Shown: piece after piece, positions 19,201-26,984 of the stretch
Layout: each line of letters begins with the position of its first letter
Position numbering within the stretch: the stretch's first letter is position 1
From: Fictibacillus aquaticus
GTDB lineage: Bacteria > Bacillota > Bacilli > Bacillales > Fictibacillaceae
Assembly: GCF_002245695.1 (NCBI RefSeq)
Contig: NZ_NOII01000003.1
Span: 673,788-737,787 of the forward strand
Reading direction: 5' to 3'
DNA length: 64,000 nt
Notes under the pieces: generated by a model
The model's database searches: none
The model's input: the letters and a program-made list of their open reading frames with translations, nothing else
Told to the model about the DNA's origin: nothing
Translations under genes and position numbers: made by a program

Positions 19201-20282
19201 AAGTTGAAGGCGTTAAAGTTGGTTTCATCGGAATCGTTACATCTTCTACACCAAATATCGTTATTCCAAGTGCAGTAGAAAAGGTTCTATTCTTAGATGA
19301 AGCAGAAACAATCAATAAATATACAAAAGAATTAAAAGAGCAGGGCGTAAAATCTATCGTTGTACTCGCACACGAAGGAGCAAGCTCTGATCTTGATGGA
19401 AAGAACGCTAAAGGAGAAATGGTAGAGATCGCCAGCATTATTGATGACGAAGTTGATGTTATCATGGCAGGTCACAACCATGGATTCGCAAATACTGTAG
19501 TGGACAACAAGCTTATCGTTGAGTCTTACTCTTACGGAACAGCATTCTCTGATGTTGACCTTGAAATCAGCTACAAAACAAAAGACATCGTGAAGAAGTC
19601 TGCAGAAGTTGTAACAACGTTCCATGATGCGATTACACCAGACTTTGAGATTAAGAGCATGGTAGACGCAGCATACGCAAAAGTGAAGCCGATTCTTGAA
19701 GAAGTAATCGGAAACACAGATGCACCTATTTTAAAGGCTCAAAATGCTGATGGAGAATCTGCGATGGGTAACATGATCGCTGACTCTATGAGAGCTCACA
19801 CGGGCACTGATTTTGCGTTTATGAACCCAGGCGGAGTTCGCTCTGATATTAACGCTGGACCAATTACATGGGAAGAAGTATTTACAGTACAGCCTTTCGG
19901 TAACGACCTTGTAACAATGGAACTTACTGGACAGCAAATTGCTGATCTTCTTGGACAGCAGTGGATCTCAGGACGCGAGAAGATTCTTCAAATCTCTGGT
20001 CTAAAGTTCACGTTTGAATCAACAGAAGATGCACAAGGCAAATTCACTGGAAAAGTACATGACATCACGCTTCCAGACGGAACACCGCTTGATATGAACA
20101 AGACATACACGGCAACAGTCAACAACTTCATGGCTGGCGGCGGAGACGGCTACAGCGCCCTTCTAGGCGGAAAGAACCCAACTGTCGACATCACTGACCT
20201 TGACGCTCTAATCAAATACGTTAAAGCTAGAGGCACAGTCAACCCAGTCATCGAAGGCCGCACAACAAAAATCAACAAATAA
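16221..20282 (+). CDS. Tandem metallophosphoesterase/5'-nucleotidase with internal SLH repeats
   Basis: A secreted protein of about 1,353 residues with two complete 5'-nucleotidase modules. After a signal peptide (cleavage near TISAEEA) comes metallophosphoesterase 1 (MGTSDIHNN, DSGDLIQGN, IGNHEFNYG, GHDHKTF), its C-terminal substrate domain (about 387-660), three SLH repeats (about 670-850; LTRAQF, INREQM, TNRAEG), metallophosphoesterase 2 (LLGLNDFHGQ, YSGDMVGAS, GNHEFDEG, MAGHNHGF) and a second substrate domain (about 1158-1350, FMNPGGVRSD). It probably releases phosphate from nucleotides or 2',3'-cyclic nucleotides outside the cell, like tandem YfkN of B. subtilis. The start follows AGGGGGAT. 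SLH repeats in the middle rather than at an end are unusual. Confidence 0.9.
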   Translation: MSKKSYSKAGRSLLATMMAFSVLSTPITWKTISAEEAPSSDVKLRIMGTSDIHNNIWNYDYYKDTTTNEFGLAKTATLIKQARAEVPAGNSLLFDSGDLIQGNPMGDYKAKIDPLEEGEEHPTVKAFELLGYDGAAIGNHEFNYGIDFLKEVMDDAEYPIINANVYNDDQDDKEENDENFIKNYDILERTVVDESGNEHTIKVGIVGFVPPQIMQWDQAHLDGKVIAKDIKKTAEVMIPKMKAEGADIIVALSHSGLGDAEYIEGEENAAYQLSEVEGIDAILIGHDHKTFPSSAYTGDGIDNVNGTINGKPAVMPGSWGSHLGIMDLTLEQVDGKWEVKNGGSSVRAIFKKETIDGKSVITSLADADQDILDSTKHEHEGTLDYVRKPVGNTSSDIHSFFSLVKDDPSIQIVTNAQKWYIEKKLEGTENEGLPILSAGAPFKAGGRGGSSYYTNIPAGTIAIKNVNDLYLYPNTVAHVKITGADVKEWLEMSAGQFKQIDPTNKNEQPLVNDVFPTYNFDVLDGVTYEIDVTQPAKYDKDGKVVNADASRIKNLKYNGKAINLEQDFIVVTNNYRAGSTSFPGVKNKQEVELYPDENRQVIVDYIAEKKTINPSADGNWKLSPIKGDLNITFESSPDAQNSMDENMKFQGNMDSGFAKYSINLAPPPIVFSDVPKNYWAAEAIYALAEEGIISGIAKDKFGPSHKLTRAQFTALISRALKLPKAQENAPFKDVPAWAAEEIASAYEAGLVSGITKTKFDPNQKINREQMVVMLVRAYEYATGEKVTPAKDATFKDRKHISDFAKEYVDAAVQLGLVSGRTANTFAPKDKTNRAEGAVVLYRMLNKSKEINSKIVSLQLLGLNDFHGQLNTYKTISNRKAGGAEYLGGYLKDREKQNPNTLTVYSGDMVGASPPVSALLQDEPTIEVLGKMGVDIGGLGNHEFDEGVDEMLRLINGGKHENTGNFKGAEYPFVAANVVYKDTNKPVIDPYIVKEVEGVKVGFIGIVTSSTPNIVIPSAVEKVLFLDEAETINKYTKELKEQGVKSIVVLAHEGASSDLDGKNAKGEMVEIASIIDDEVDVIMAGHNHGFANTVVDNKLIVESYSYGTAFSDVDLEISYKTKDIVKKSAEVVTTFHDAITPDFEIKSMVDAAYAKVKPILEEVIGNTDAPILKAQNADGESAMGNMIADSMRAHTGTDFAFMNPGGVRSDINAGPITWEEVFTVQPFGNDLVTMELTGQQIADLLGQQWISGREKILQISGLKFTFESTEDAQGKFTGKVHDITLPDGTPLDMNKTYTATVNNFMAGGGDGYSALLGGKNPTVDITDLDALIKYVKARGTVNPVIEGRTTKINK

Positions 20283-20293
20283 TAATTAAAGAT

Positions 20294-20352
20294 GGGGGTC
20301 CGGTACTCCAGATGGACAAAACAGCATGTTTTGTCCATCTGGAAAGGACTCA
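20294..20352. repeat. Diverged copy of palindromic element (GGGGTCCGGTACTCC variant)
   Basis: GGGGGTCCGGTACTCC is followed by a perfect 16-bp inverted repeat (20308-20323 / 20327-20342, CCAGATGGAC type arms, 3-base loop) and a decayed right end. The same left end and the GTCCATCTGG stretch recur at 24723-24777. It lies just after the stop codon of the phosphoesterase gene. Confidence 0.65.
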
Positions 20353-20357
20353 TTGTA

Positions 20358-20398
20358 AAGAAGGATCCGGGTGCATGAGCACACGGATCCTTCTTTTT
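20358..20398 (+). terminator. Terminator after SLH phosphoesterase
   Basis: AAGAAGGATCCG (20358-20369) pairs with CGGATCCTTCTT (20384-20395), then T-rich sequence. It lies immediately after the palindromic repeat. Confidence 0.85.
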
Positions 20399-20533
20399 GT
20401 CTATTAACATGTAACTAGCTAACTGTAATTTTGCAAAATATGTACTAAAATCTAGTGAATTCGAACCACTAAAATACTCAACAATTAACTTTTATTCCCC
20501 AATTTACAGCTTTTTATGTCAATTTTCTGAATT

Positions 20534-20550
20534 TGTTACGTAACTGTAAT
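20534..20550 (+). promoter_or_regulatory. WalR (YycF)-type box before NlpC/P60 gene
   Basis: TGTTAC, five bases and TGTAAT fit the WalR consensus TGTWAH-N5-TGTWAH exactly. Further half-sites of the same sequence lie at 20410-20415, 20424-20429 and 20567-20572. The site is about 95 bases before a cell-wall hydrolase gene, the kind of target WalRK is known to control in Bacillus. The rest of the 361-base gap is AT-rich with no gene. Confidence 0.62.
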
Positions 20551-20643
20551 ATAAAAAGACTAGAACTGTAACACAATATTCCATAAACTACTATTAGATG
20601 TAAAAAGAAGTAGAAATTTAGGGGAATAGGGGATTAAAGACAT

Positions 20644-21387
20644 ATGAACTTAAGACTACTATCTAGTAAACTACAGAAGAAAACAATCGGAGCAATCGTT
20701 CTAGCAGCAGCTATTATCATAGGAAATCCAATCAATGCAGACGCAAAACTAGGTGACCGCACACTTAAGCCAGGCATGAAGCATGGTGAAGTAAAGGAAC
20801 TGCAAGCCGCTTTAAAGAAAACAGGACATTTTACATATCCTAAGCTTACGAATCATTATGGTACATATACGCAAGCAGCGGTAAAGAAGTTTCAGAGACA
20901 CACAAAATTAAAGCAGACTGGAATCGCTGATCAGAAGACAATCAACCTGATTAAGCAAAAAGCAGCAAAAGCAAAGCCGAAGAAAGCTGCACCGAAGCCA
21001 GCTGCTAAAGTTGCACCTGGGAAATTCAATCCTGATGTTGCGAAGAAGCTTCTTGGCATCCGTTACAGAACGGGTGGAGCAAGCCCGAGCACTGGGTTTG
21101 ACTGCAGCGGCTACACAACGTACGTCATGAAGAAGCACAACAAGAGCCTTCCGCGCACATCATCATCACAGTACGGTGTAGGAAAAGCTGTAGGCTTCAA
21201 AAACCTTATGCCTGGCGATCTCTTATTCTATGACACGAACAGCAACGGCCGCCGCGACATATCACACGTTGCTATCTACATTGGAAACAACACGATGATC
21301 CACAGCGCATCTGTAAAGGTAGAGTACGATTCACTGAGCAACTCTTGGTGGAGCAAGCGCTATGTTGGTGCAAAAAGAATCTTCTAA
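20644..21387 (+). CDS. Secreted NlpC/P60 endopeptidase with peptidoglycan-binding domain
   Basis: A 247-residue cell-wall hydrolase. Signal peptide (to about residue 34), a peptidoglycan_binding_1 domain (about 38-105: GDRTLKPGMKHGEVKELQ, then TQAAVKKFQ), a Lys/Ala/Pro-rich linker, and an NlpC/P60 catalytic domain with Cys154 (GFDCSGY), His208 (ISHVAIYIG) and His220 (MIHSA). It would cut D-Glu to diaminopimelate bonds in peptidoglycan stem peptides. A WalR-type box upstream suggests control by the wall-homeostasis two-component system. An intrinsic terminator follows. Confidence 0.92.
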   Translation: MNLRLLSSKLQKKTIGAIVLAAAIIIGNPINADAKLGDRTLKPGMKHGEVKELQAALKKTGHFTYPKLTNHYGTYTQAAVKKFQRHTKLKQTGIADQKTINLIKQKAAKAKPKKAAPKPAAKVAPGKFNPDVAKKLLGIRYRTGGASPSTGFDCSGYTTYVMKKHNKSLPRTSSSQYGVGKAVGFKNLMPGDLLFYDTNSNGRRDISHVAIYIGNNTMIHSASVKVEYDSLSNSWWSKRYVGAKRIF

Positions 21388-21403
21388 TAACTGAACACAC
21401 ATA

Positions 21404-21440
21404 AACCACCTTACTTCTCGTAAGGTGGTTTTTATTTTTT
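21404..21440 (+). terminator. Terminator after NlpC/P60 gene
   Basis: AACCACCTTA (21404-21413) pairs with TAAGGTGGTT (21421-21430), 7-base loop, then a T-run. Confidence 0.88.
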
Positions 21441-21544
21441 TCTAACAAATCGTTTTGATAGGTCGATATATCTATTACGTCTGATCCGTACATTCATGTC
21501 GATATATAGGATCATATAATTAGAAGTATTTTACAAGTTTGTAG

Positions 21545-21550
21545 TATAAT
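21545..21550 (+). promoter_or_regulatory. -10 hexamer before subtilase gene
   Basis: A perfect TATAAT 39 bases before the ATG at 21589. No convincing -35 is visible at the usual distance. Confidence 0.4.
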
Positions 21551-21588
21551 TGCACGGAGATTAATTAAACAAAGAGAAGGGGTCTGAA

Positions 21589-24500
21589 ATGAAAGGATTG
21601 AAACTGCATTTCGCCGCTATTGCAGCAATGTTCATGCTGACTACAGCTGTTCATGTTCATGCCGAAGAAAATAAATTTCAAGAGAAGAAAGTATTTTCAG
21701 CAGCAGCAGCAAAAAATGGCTTTGGCATTGCGAGTGCTGGAGATTATATCAGCAACCAAATGATTGTCCAATTTAAAAGAAAATTAGATTCAAAGGAGTT
21801 ATCCTCTTTAAAGGGTAAGTATGGAATAGATGAAGTAGAAGAGCTTACAGTAAATCAATCTGTACTTCTGAAATTTCCGATTGGAACTGATGTGAAAGCA
21901 GCTGCAAGCAAGCTGCTGGCAGAGCCGGTTGTTAAACACTTGCAGCCAAACTATATATTAAAGCCAGCTTATACGCCATCTGACTCAGGCTACAAATATC
22001 AATGGCATCTAAAGAAGATTAACGCGCCAAAGGCATGGGATTCTCAAAAAGGTGCGAGCAGCGTAGTAGTAGGGGTATTGGATGGAGGCGTACAACTTGA
22101 CCACCCAGACTTCAGCGGACGTATTTATAAGCCGTATGATGTAACGGATGGCACAAGCACTCATTATCCAACAGAACATGGGACACACGTTGCCGGAATT
22201 ATCGCAGGATCTATTAACAAAAAAGGGATTGTTGGTGTTGCGCCGACAGCTAAAATCATGCCAGTCAACGTGTTCCGCGGACAATCAGCGAGTTCAACAG
22301 ATGTGGCAGCAGGCATTTATTATGCGGCCGATAAAGGCGCTGACGTAATAAACATGAGCCTTGGCAGCTATTATGCGGATTACTATATTTCATCAGCTGT
22401 AGACTATGCGGTATCTAAAGGTGTCATCATGGTTGCAGCAGCTGGAAATGACAATACAAACTCAACGGTTTACCCGGCTGGATATCTTGGCGTAATGGGA
22501 ATCAGCGCGACAGACTCCAGCGATTATATTACGGACTTTTCCAACTTTGGCGATTATGTTGACTTTGCGGCGCCAGGGGAAAGAATTTACTCAGCAAAGC
22601 CGAGAAATTCTTATCAATATATGGATGGCACATCAATGGCATCACCGGTTGTTTCGGGTACGGTTGCCTTAATGCTTTCTAAAAATCCGCTGCTTTCATT
22701 TAATGATGCATACAACGTCCTTGCTAATTCATCTAAAGACCTTTATTCCTATGGGTGGGATGCATACTTTGGCTACGGCCGAATCGATGCCTACTCAGCG
22801 TTAACAAAGACACCAGGCGCACTCTCAGCTATTAAAGTTTCTACTACAAAATACACAATGACCGGCAGCAACCAGCTTTCTGCTTCATTCAGCGCGTTCG
22901 GAAGTGCATCAGTCACAGCCTATATTAAGGACAGTAAAGGTAAAACAGTAAAAGTACTGCTTCAATCTTCGGGCGGAAGCAAACGGGTTGTCTGGGATGG
23001 CAAGAGCTCTGCAGGCGGAGTCGTTCCTAGCGGTAAATACGAACTAGTCGTAAGAGTATCAGCGAACAAGCGAACGCTTACTAAATCTGTAAAAATCACT
23101 GTTACTGATAAAGTAAAGCCTTTAGCAGTACCTGTATCCTCTTCACACTATTACTCGCCAAAGGTTTCTAAAAGCCTGAGCGTAAAATTCAAGCTTAATA
23201 AATCTTCAAAAGTTACAGCCAAGGTTTATGACAGCAAAGGCAAGATCATCCGCACGCTTGCTGATAAGAAAAGCTACAGCGGCGGAAACCAAGTTATCAC
23301 ATGGAACGGTAAAACCGGAACTGGAAAAACAGTCGTTGACGGTGCTTATAAAATCAAGTTCAGCGCAGTCGACAGCAGCAAGAATACGGGAAGAACGACA
23401 GAAACAAAGGTTACCGTTGATTCAAAAGCTCCAGCAGCAAAAGGCTATGCAATGAGCCCTGCTATTTTTAAAGTTGGAAAAGAGAGCGGCATTAAAGGCA
23501 AGGTTTGGACGAACGAAACGACAAACTTTACTGTGTATATTGCAAATAGCAGCAGCAACAAGTCGCGTACTATCGTCTCGAATAAATCATACAAAGCAGG
23601 AACTTACTATTTTACGTGGGATGGTAAATCGGATAAAAAAGCACAGGTAGGCGAGGGCAAGTACAAGTTCGTTTACGAAGCGAAAGATGCTGCAGGAAAT
23701 AAAGCAACCGTAACAAGCGGGTGGATGACGCTTCAGGACTGGACAGCTCCAGCGGTAACAGGAACTGCAAACTATGATATGTACAACAGCCAAGAGCCGC
23801 TGCAAGCATCGTATACGCTGAACAAAGCAGGAAAAGTAACTGTCCAGATTAAAAAGGACGGAACACTTGTCAAAACAGTGGCGGCGAATACGGCTAAAGC
23901 AAAAGGAACAAACACCTTTACTTGGGATGGAAAAAACAGCACAGGCGGTATTGTGCCAGATGGAGCGTATCAGTACGTCCTTACATTTACTGATGCATAT
24001 GGCCAAGTTAAAACGGTAACAGGTACAATTACCGTCGGCTTTACTCAGGTTTATATGGAGAATCCGTCAGTCGTACGCTATTATCCAGAAAATGCGGGAA
24101 GCGACTATGCGGCAGCGGAAGTGTATTATAAGCTCTCGCAGCCAGCAAATGTAACCGTTGAAATACTAGACGCATACGGCACCACGATCCGAACGATCGA
24201 ACAGGATTCCTATAAGCCGGATGGCATTCAATACGTTGGATGGGATGGGTATGACAATGAAGGCTATAACAGCGAATATTGGCATACTGGACCGTTTTCA
24301 TACAAAATTACAGCGGTTGGAAGCAGCGGTACAGCAAAAACAGCAACAGGAGAAATGATCGAGAACGCAGCCCCTGAATGGGTGACTTCAAAGGAATACC
24401 GTTTCCTTTACAACAGCTATGACGAAGTAAAAGGAATTGATCTTGTAACAGGAAGCACCCAAAACGGCACAATGGAACTCTATCTATTCGACACTTATAA

Positions 24501-24750
24501 TTACGAAACGGTAGATTACAAATCTTATGCTATTAAAAAGGGTAGCAGCACCATCTCATATACGAAGCCAGATGCTTATATTGGCTACTATTATGGCCTG
24601 GAGTACCACGTCTTTTACATCGACAGCCTAGGAAACTACTACGGCTACAGCATTGACGAATCCAGCAGCCAATACGGTACAGCAGCATCATTGAAGCCAG
24701 TAACAAAACAACTTAAAAAAATGGGGTCCGGTACTCCAAAAAGACAATAA
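21589..24750 (+). CDS. Secreted subtilase (S8) with FlgD-like Ig repeats
   Basis: A 1,053-residue secreted protease. Signal peptide (to VHVHA), an inhibitor-like propeptide (about 55-125, QMIVQFKRKL to HLQPNYIL), then the S8 domain with Asp165 (GVLDGGVQLDHPD), His197 (EHGTHVAGII), the oxyanion Asn in AAAGND and Ser349 (DGTSMASPVVSG). From about residue 440 come five FlgD-type Ig-like modules, each with a WDGK or WNGK core followed by a G-x-Y pattern, separated by DSKAP or DWTAP linkers. No wall anchor is seen. The last eight residues (GSGTPKRQ) and the stop codon are encoded by a copy of the palindromic repeat, so the original C-terminus may have been different. The start has GAGAAGGGG 7 bases upstream. 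Confidence 0.9.
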   Translation: MKGLKLHFAAIAAMFMLTTAVHVHAEENKFQEKKVFSAAAAKNGFGIASAGDYISNQMIVQFKRKLDSKELSSLKGKYGIDEVEELTVNQSVLLKFPIGTDVKAAASKLLAEPVVKHLQPNYILKPAYTPSDSGYKYQWHLKKINAPKAWDSQKGASSVVVGVLDGGVQLDHPDFSGRIYKPYDVTDGTSTHYPTEHGTHVAGIIAGSINKKGIVGVAPTAKIMPVNVFRGQSASSTDVAAGIYYAADKGADVINMSLGSYYADYYISSAVDYAVSKGVIMVAAAGNDNTNSTVYPAGYLGVMGISATDSSDYITDFSNFGDYVDFAAPGERIYSAKPRNSYQYMDGTSMASPVVSGTVALMLSKNPLLSFNDAYNVLANSSKDLYSYGWDAYFGYGRIDAYSALTKTPGALSAIKVSTTKYTMTGSNQLSASFSAFGSASVTAYIKDSKGKTVKVLLQSSGGSKRVVWDGKSSAGGVVPSGKYELVVRVSANKRTLTKSVKITVTDKVKPLAVPVSSSHYYSPKVSKSLSVKFKLNKSSKVTAKVYDSKGKIIRTLADKKSYSGGNQVITWNGKTGTGKTVVDGAYKIKFSAVDSSKNTGRTTETKVTVDSKAPAAKGYAMSPAIFKVGKESGIKGKVWTNETTNFTVYIANSSSNKSRTIVSNKSYKAGTYYFTWDGKSDKKAQVGEGKYKFVYEAKDAAGNKATVTSGWMTLQDWTAPAVTGTANYDMYNSQEPLQASYTLNKAGKVTVQIKKDGTLVKTVAANTAKAKGTNTFTWDGKNSTGGIVPDGAYQYVLTFTDAYGQVKTVTGTITVGFTQVYMENPSVVRYYPENAGSDYAAAEVYYKLSQPANVTVEILDAYGTTIRTIEQDSYKPDGIQYVGWDGYDNEGYNSEYWHTGPFSYKITAVGSSGTAKTATGEMIENAAPEWVTSKEYRFLYNSYDEVKGIDLVTGSTQNGTMELYLFDTYNYETVDYKSYAIKKGSSTISYTKPDAYIGYYYGLEYHVFYIDSLGNYYGYSIDESSSQYGTAASLKPVTKQLKKMGSGTPKRQ

Positions 24751-24777
24751 TGCCATTCTGTCCATCTGGAGTGGACA
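24722..24777. repeat. Diverged palindromic element overlapping the subtilase 3' end
   Basis: GGGGTCCGGTACTCCA (24723-24738) is identical to the left end at 20295, and GTCCATCTGG recurs. The right end reads GGAGTGGAC, the complement of the left end with three bases lost. The stop codon of the preceding protease lies inside it. Confidence 0.65.
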
Positions 24778-24780
24778 AGA

Positions 24781-24824
24781 AAATACGCCTCATCAGCAGC
24801 GAGCTGATGAGGCGTATTTTTGTT
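24781..24824 (+). terminator. Terminator after FlgD-repeat subtilase
   Basis: A 17-bp perfect stem (24781-24797 / 24803-24819, GCCTCATCAGC core) with a 5-base loop and a T-run. The rest of the gap up to 25067 is AT-rich and shows no gene. Confidence 0.9.
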
Positions 24825-25067
24825 TTAGAAAGATATTTTTTAAAATACAAGATTCCATAATAATCTGCATATCTAAGCCAAACCAACCTGCTCAACACAG
24901 TCGGCTAATCGAGTGAATGACAAGCAAGTCCCCCAACTTTCCGCGAGCCTTGTCGAACAATGTCACTAACCTTGAAATCTATCACATGCAACTTTCGTTT
25001 AATGGGTCATAATCCCCAGCTAGCAAAAATAAAATGAACTAGTATAAACATCGATGAGGGGGAAGTA

Positions 25068-26192
25068 ATGGTGAAGAAACTAGGAGCAGTTGTAATGGCT
25101 GCGGTGCTGTTATGTATTTTTGGCGGGGTAAAAGCAGACGCAGCAGAATCCAAAACATATATCGGACTCGGCATCAACGATCGATTCATGGAATACACCA
25201 CACATGCGCCATTTACACAGAACGGTATCTCTTATGCATCATCTTCCTACTTATCATTTATGGGTGTGAAATCAAGCACGTCAGGGAATACGAAGGTCTT
25301 TACGAAAGGCACAACCAAACTCACGGTGGATCTTACCACATACAGCATGAAGCTGAATAACAAGGCACTCAGCACAAAGGCTGTTATGCATAACCGCACG
25401 CTTTACCTTCCGATCCGGCAATCATCCACTGCCTTCGGATATACTGTTTCGTACATAAAATCCGGACCTGTCGTCAGGGTGAAAAACAGCAGCGCGAAGC
25501 TGACTGACACGCAATTTTATACCAAATATAAATCGGCGATCTCTGCTCAAAGGACAAAGTTTACACAGCCTCAGCAGCAGCCGGCCCCAACTAAAATTGC
25601 TTACTTAACCTTTGACGATGGCCCGAACGTTTACACGGCCAGCATCTTAAACATGCTGCAAAAGAACGGAGCAAAAGCGACATTTTTTATGATGAAACCA
25701 AGCATGGACCGTATGCCGTCCATTGTGAAGCGAATGAAAAATGAAGGACACGGCTTAGCGTGCCACGGTGTTACACATGACAAGTCCAAATTCTACCGCT
25801 CGCCATCATCGGCTGAACAGGAAATGACGTCCTGCCTGGCCAGCATCCGCAGCATCACCGGTGTGTCGAGCAAGCTGATCCGCACGCCTTATGGCAGCAA
25901 GCCAAATATGACTCAAGCTTATCGGCAGGCGATGTATGATAAAGGCTATAAAATGTGGGACTGGACTGTCGACAGCCTCGACTGGAAATACCGTCATGCC
26001 CCTACGACCGCTAACCATACGATCAGTGAGATCAAAAAGATGGAAGGGTCAAAAAAACCGCTCGTCATTCTCATGCACGACCGGGTGGATACAACAGACT
26101 ATCTGCAGCCTGTCCTGAATTATTTAAAAAAGAGCGGCTATCAAATGAAGCCGCTCGACAATTCTATGAAGCCTTATAACTTCTGGCAGTAA
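25068..26192 (+). CDS. Secreted polysaccharide deacetylase with copper-amine-oxidase-like N-terminal domain
   Basis: A 374-residue protein. Signal peptide (to VKADA), a copper amine oxidase N-terminal-like domain (about 30-140) of the non-catalytic type common in Bacillales wall proteins, then a NodB deacetylase domain. The NodB motifs are complete: LTFDDGP with the Asp pair 183/184, the metal histidines His233 and His237 (CHGVTHDK), RTPYGSKP, DWTVDSLDW and VILMHDR. The likely substrate is N-acetyl groups of peptidoglycan or another N-acetylated wall glycan. The start is ATG after GAGGGGGAAG. The gene ends only 3 bases from the end of the convergent L,D-transpeptidase gene, with no terminator between them. 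Confidence 0.92.
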   Translation: MVKKLGAVVMAAVLLCIFGGVKADAAESKTYIGLGINDRFMEYTTHAPFTQNGISYASSSYLSFMGVKSSTSGNTKVFTKGTTKLTVDLTTYSMKLNNKALSTKAVMHNRTLYLPIRQSSTAFGYTVSYIKSGPVVRVKNSSAKLTDTQFYTKYKSAISAQRTKFTQPQQQPAPTKIAYLTFDDGPNVYTASILNMLQKNGAKATFFMMKPSMDRMPSIVKRMKNEGHGLACHGVTHDKSKFYRSPSSAEQEMTSCLASIRSITGVSSKLIRTPYGSKPNMTQAYRQAMYDKGYKMWDWTVDSLDWKYRHAPTTANHTISEIKKMEGSKKPLVILMHDRVDTTDYLQPVLNYLKKSGYQMKPLDNSMKPYNFWQ

Positions 26193-26195
26193 AAC

Positions 26196-26909
26196 TTAGT
26201 TAGTAATATATCCCGCTACCTGAGCTTCCGTCCCGACAACAATAATCGGACGCTTTGAGGCGTTCATCCAGCTTAGGAGTTTAACAAGATTGGCCTCCGA
26301 AACAGCCGTGCACCCGAGTGTAGGGCTGTATTCGTTTTTCCAAACATGAAGGAAAATGGCGCTGCCCTTTCCTTTGACGATTGGATCGTCATTGTAACGG
26401 ATAACAGCAGCATATTTATAGAGCGGCTGCAGCAGCTTTTCCGCAGAGTTCCACGTCGCCTTCATCTTGGTCGTGTTAACCCACTTGTTGTAATAAGAAG
26501 ATTTTGCATCATCCACCCAAAAATCGCTTACTGTCGTCTTTTTGTATGGCCATGTCACAGCAGAAGGCTTAACGGCCGAGCCGAACGCAGTGCCGAAGAG
26601 AAACTTGCCTGTCGGGCTTTTCCCATCACCCTCGACTTTACGGCTAGAAACCCCTGTTTTGCCGACAACGGCCTTCATGACTGGAAATGCTGCACGCCAT
26701 TTGCCATCAGACATTTTTTCATACGTATACAGCTTTGCTTGGTAGCTTCGCGCATTCGGAACCGTAACAACTATAACCTGGCGCTTCGTTTCAAGCTTAG
26801 GCAGCTTCGATTCCCACTGTGCTTTGTAAAAAGAAGTAGACGCATCTGCACCGCCAGGAAACGCGCCAAAGCTGAGGATTGCCAAAAGACTAAGAAATAT
26901 TTTCTTCAT
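26196..26909 (-). CDS. L,D-transpeptidase family protein (YkuD/ErfK type)
   Basis: A 237-residue secreted protein with a signal peptide (to GGADA) and an L,D-transpeptidase catalytic domain. The typical GDGKSPTGKF strand (94-103) is followed by the active-site block with His188 (IFLHVWK) and Cys200 (SPTLGCTAVSE), which matches the HxX(14-17)[ST]xGC pattern. Enzymes of this family form 3-3 peptidoglycan cross-links or are related amidotransferases; the exact reaction is not settled by sequence. The start has AAAGGAG upstream on the minus strand. Confidence 0.9.
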   Translation of the reverse strand: MKKIFLSLLAILSFGAFPGGADASTSFYKAQWESKLPKLETKRQVIVVTVPNARSYQAKLYTYEKMSDGKWRAAFPVMKAVVGKTGVSSRKVEGDGKSPTGKFLFGTAFGSAVKPSAVTWPYKKTTVSDFWVDDAKSSYYNKWVNTTKMKATWNSAEKLLQPLYKYAAVIRYNDDPIVKGKGSAIFLHVWKNEYSPTLGCTAVSEANLVKLLSWMNASKRPIIVVGTEAQVAGYITN

Positions 26910-26984
26910 CTGGATTTTTTCTCCTTTATTGGTTTCTACTCATAGTATACTAGAATATGAGTTAAATTGAATGGGGGTATCTTT

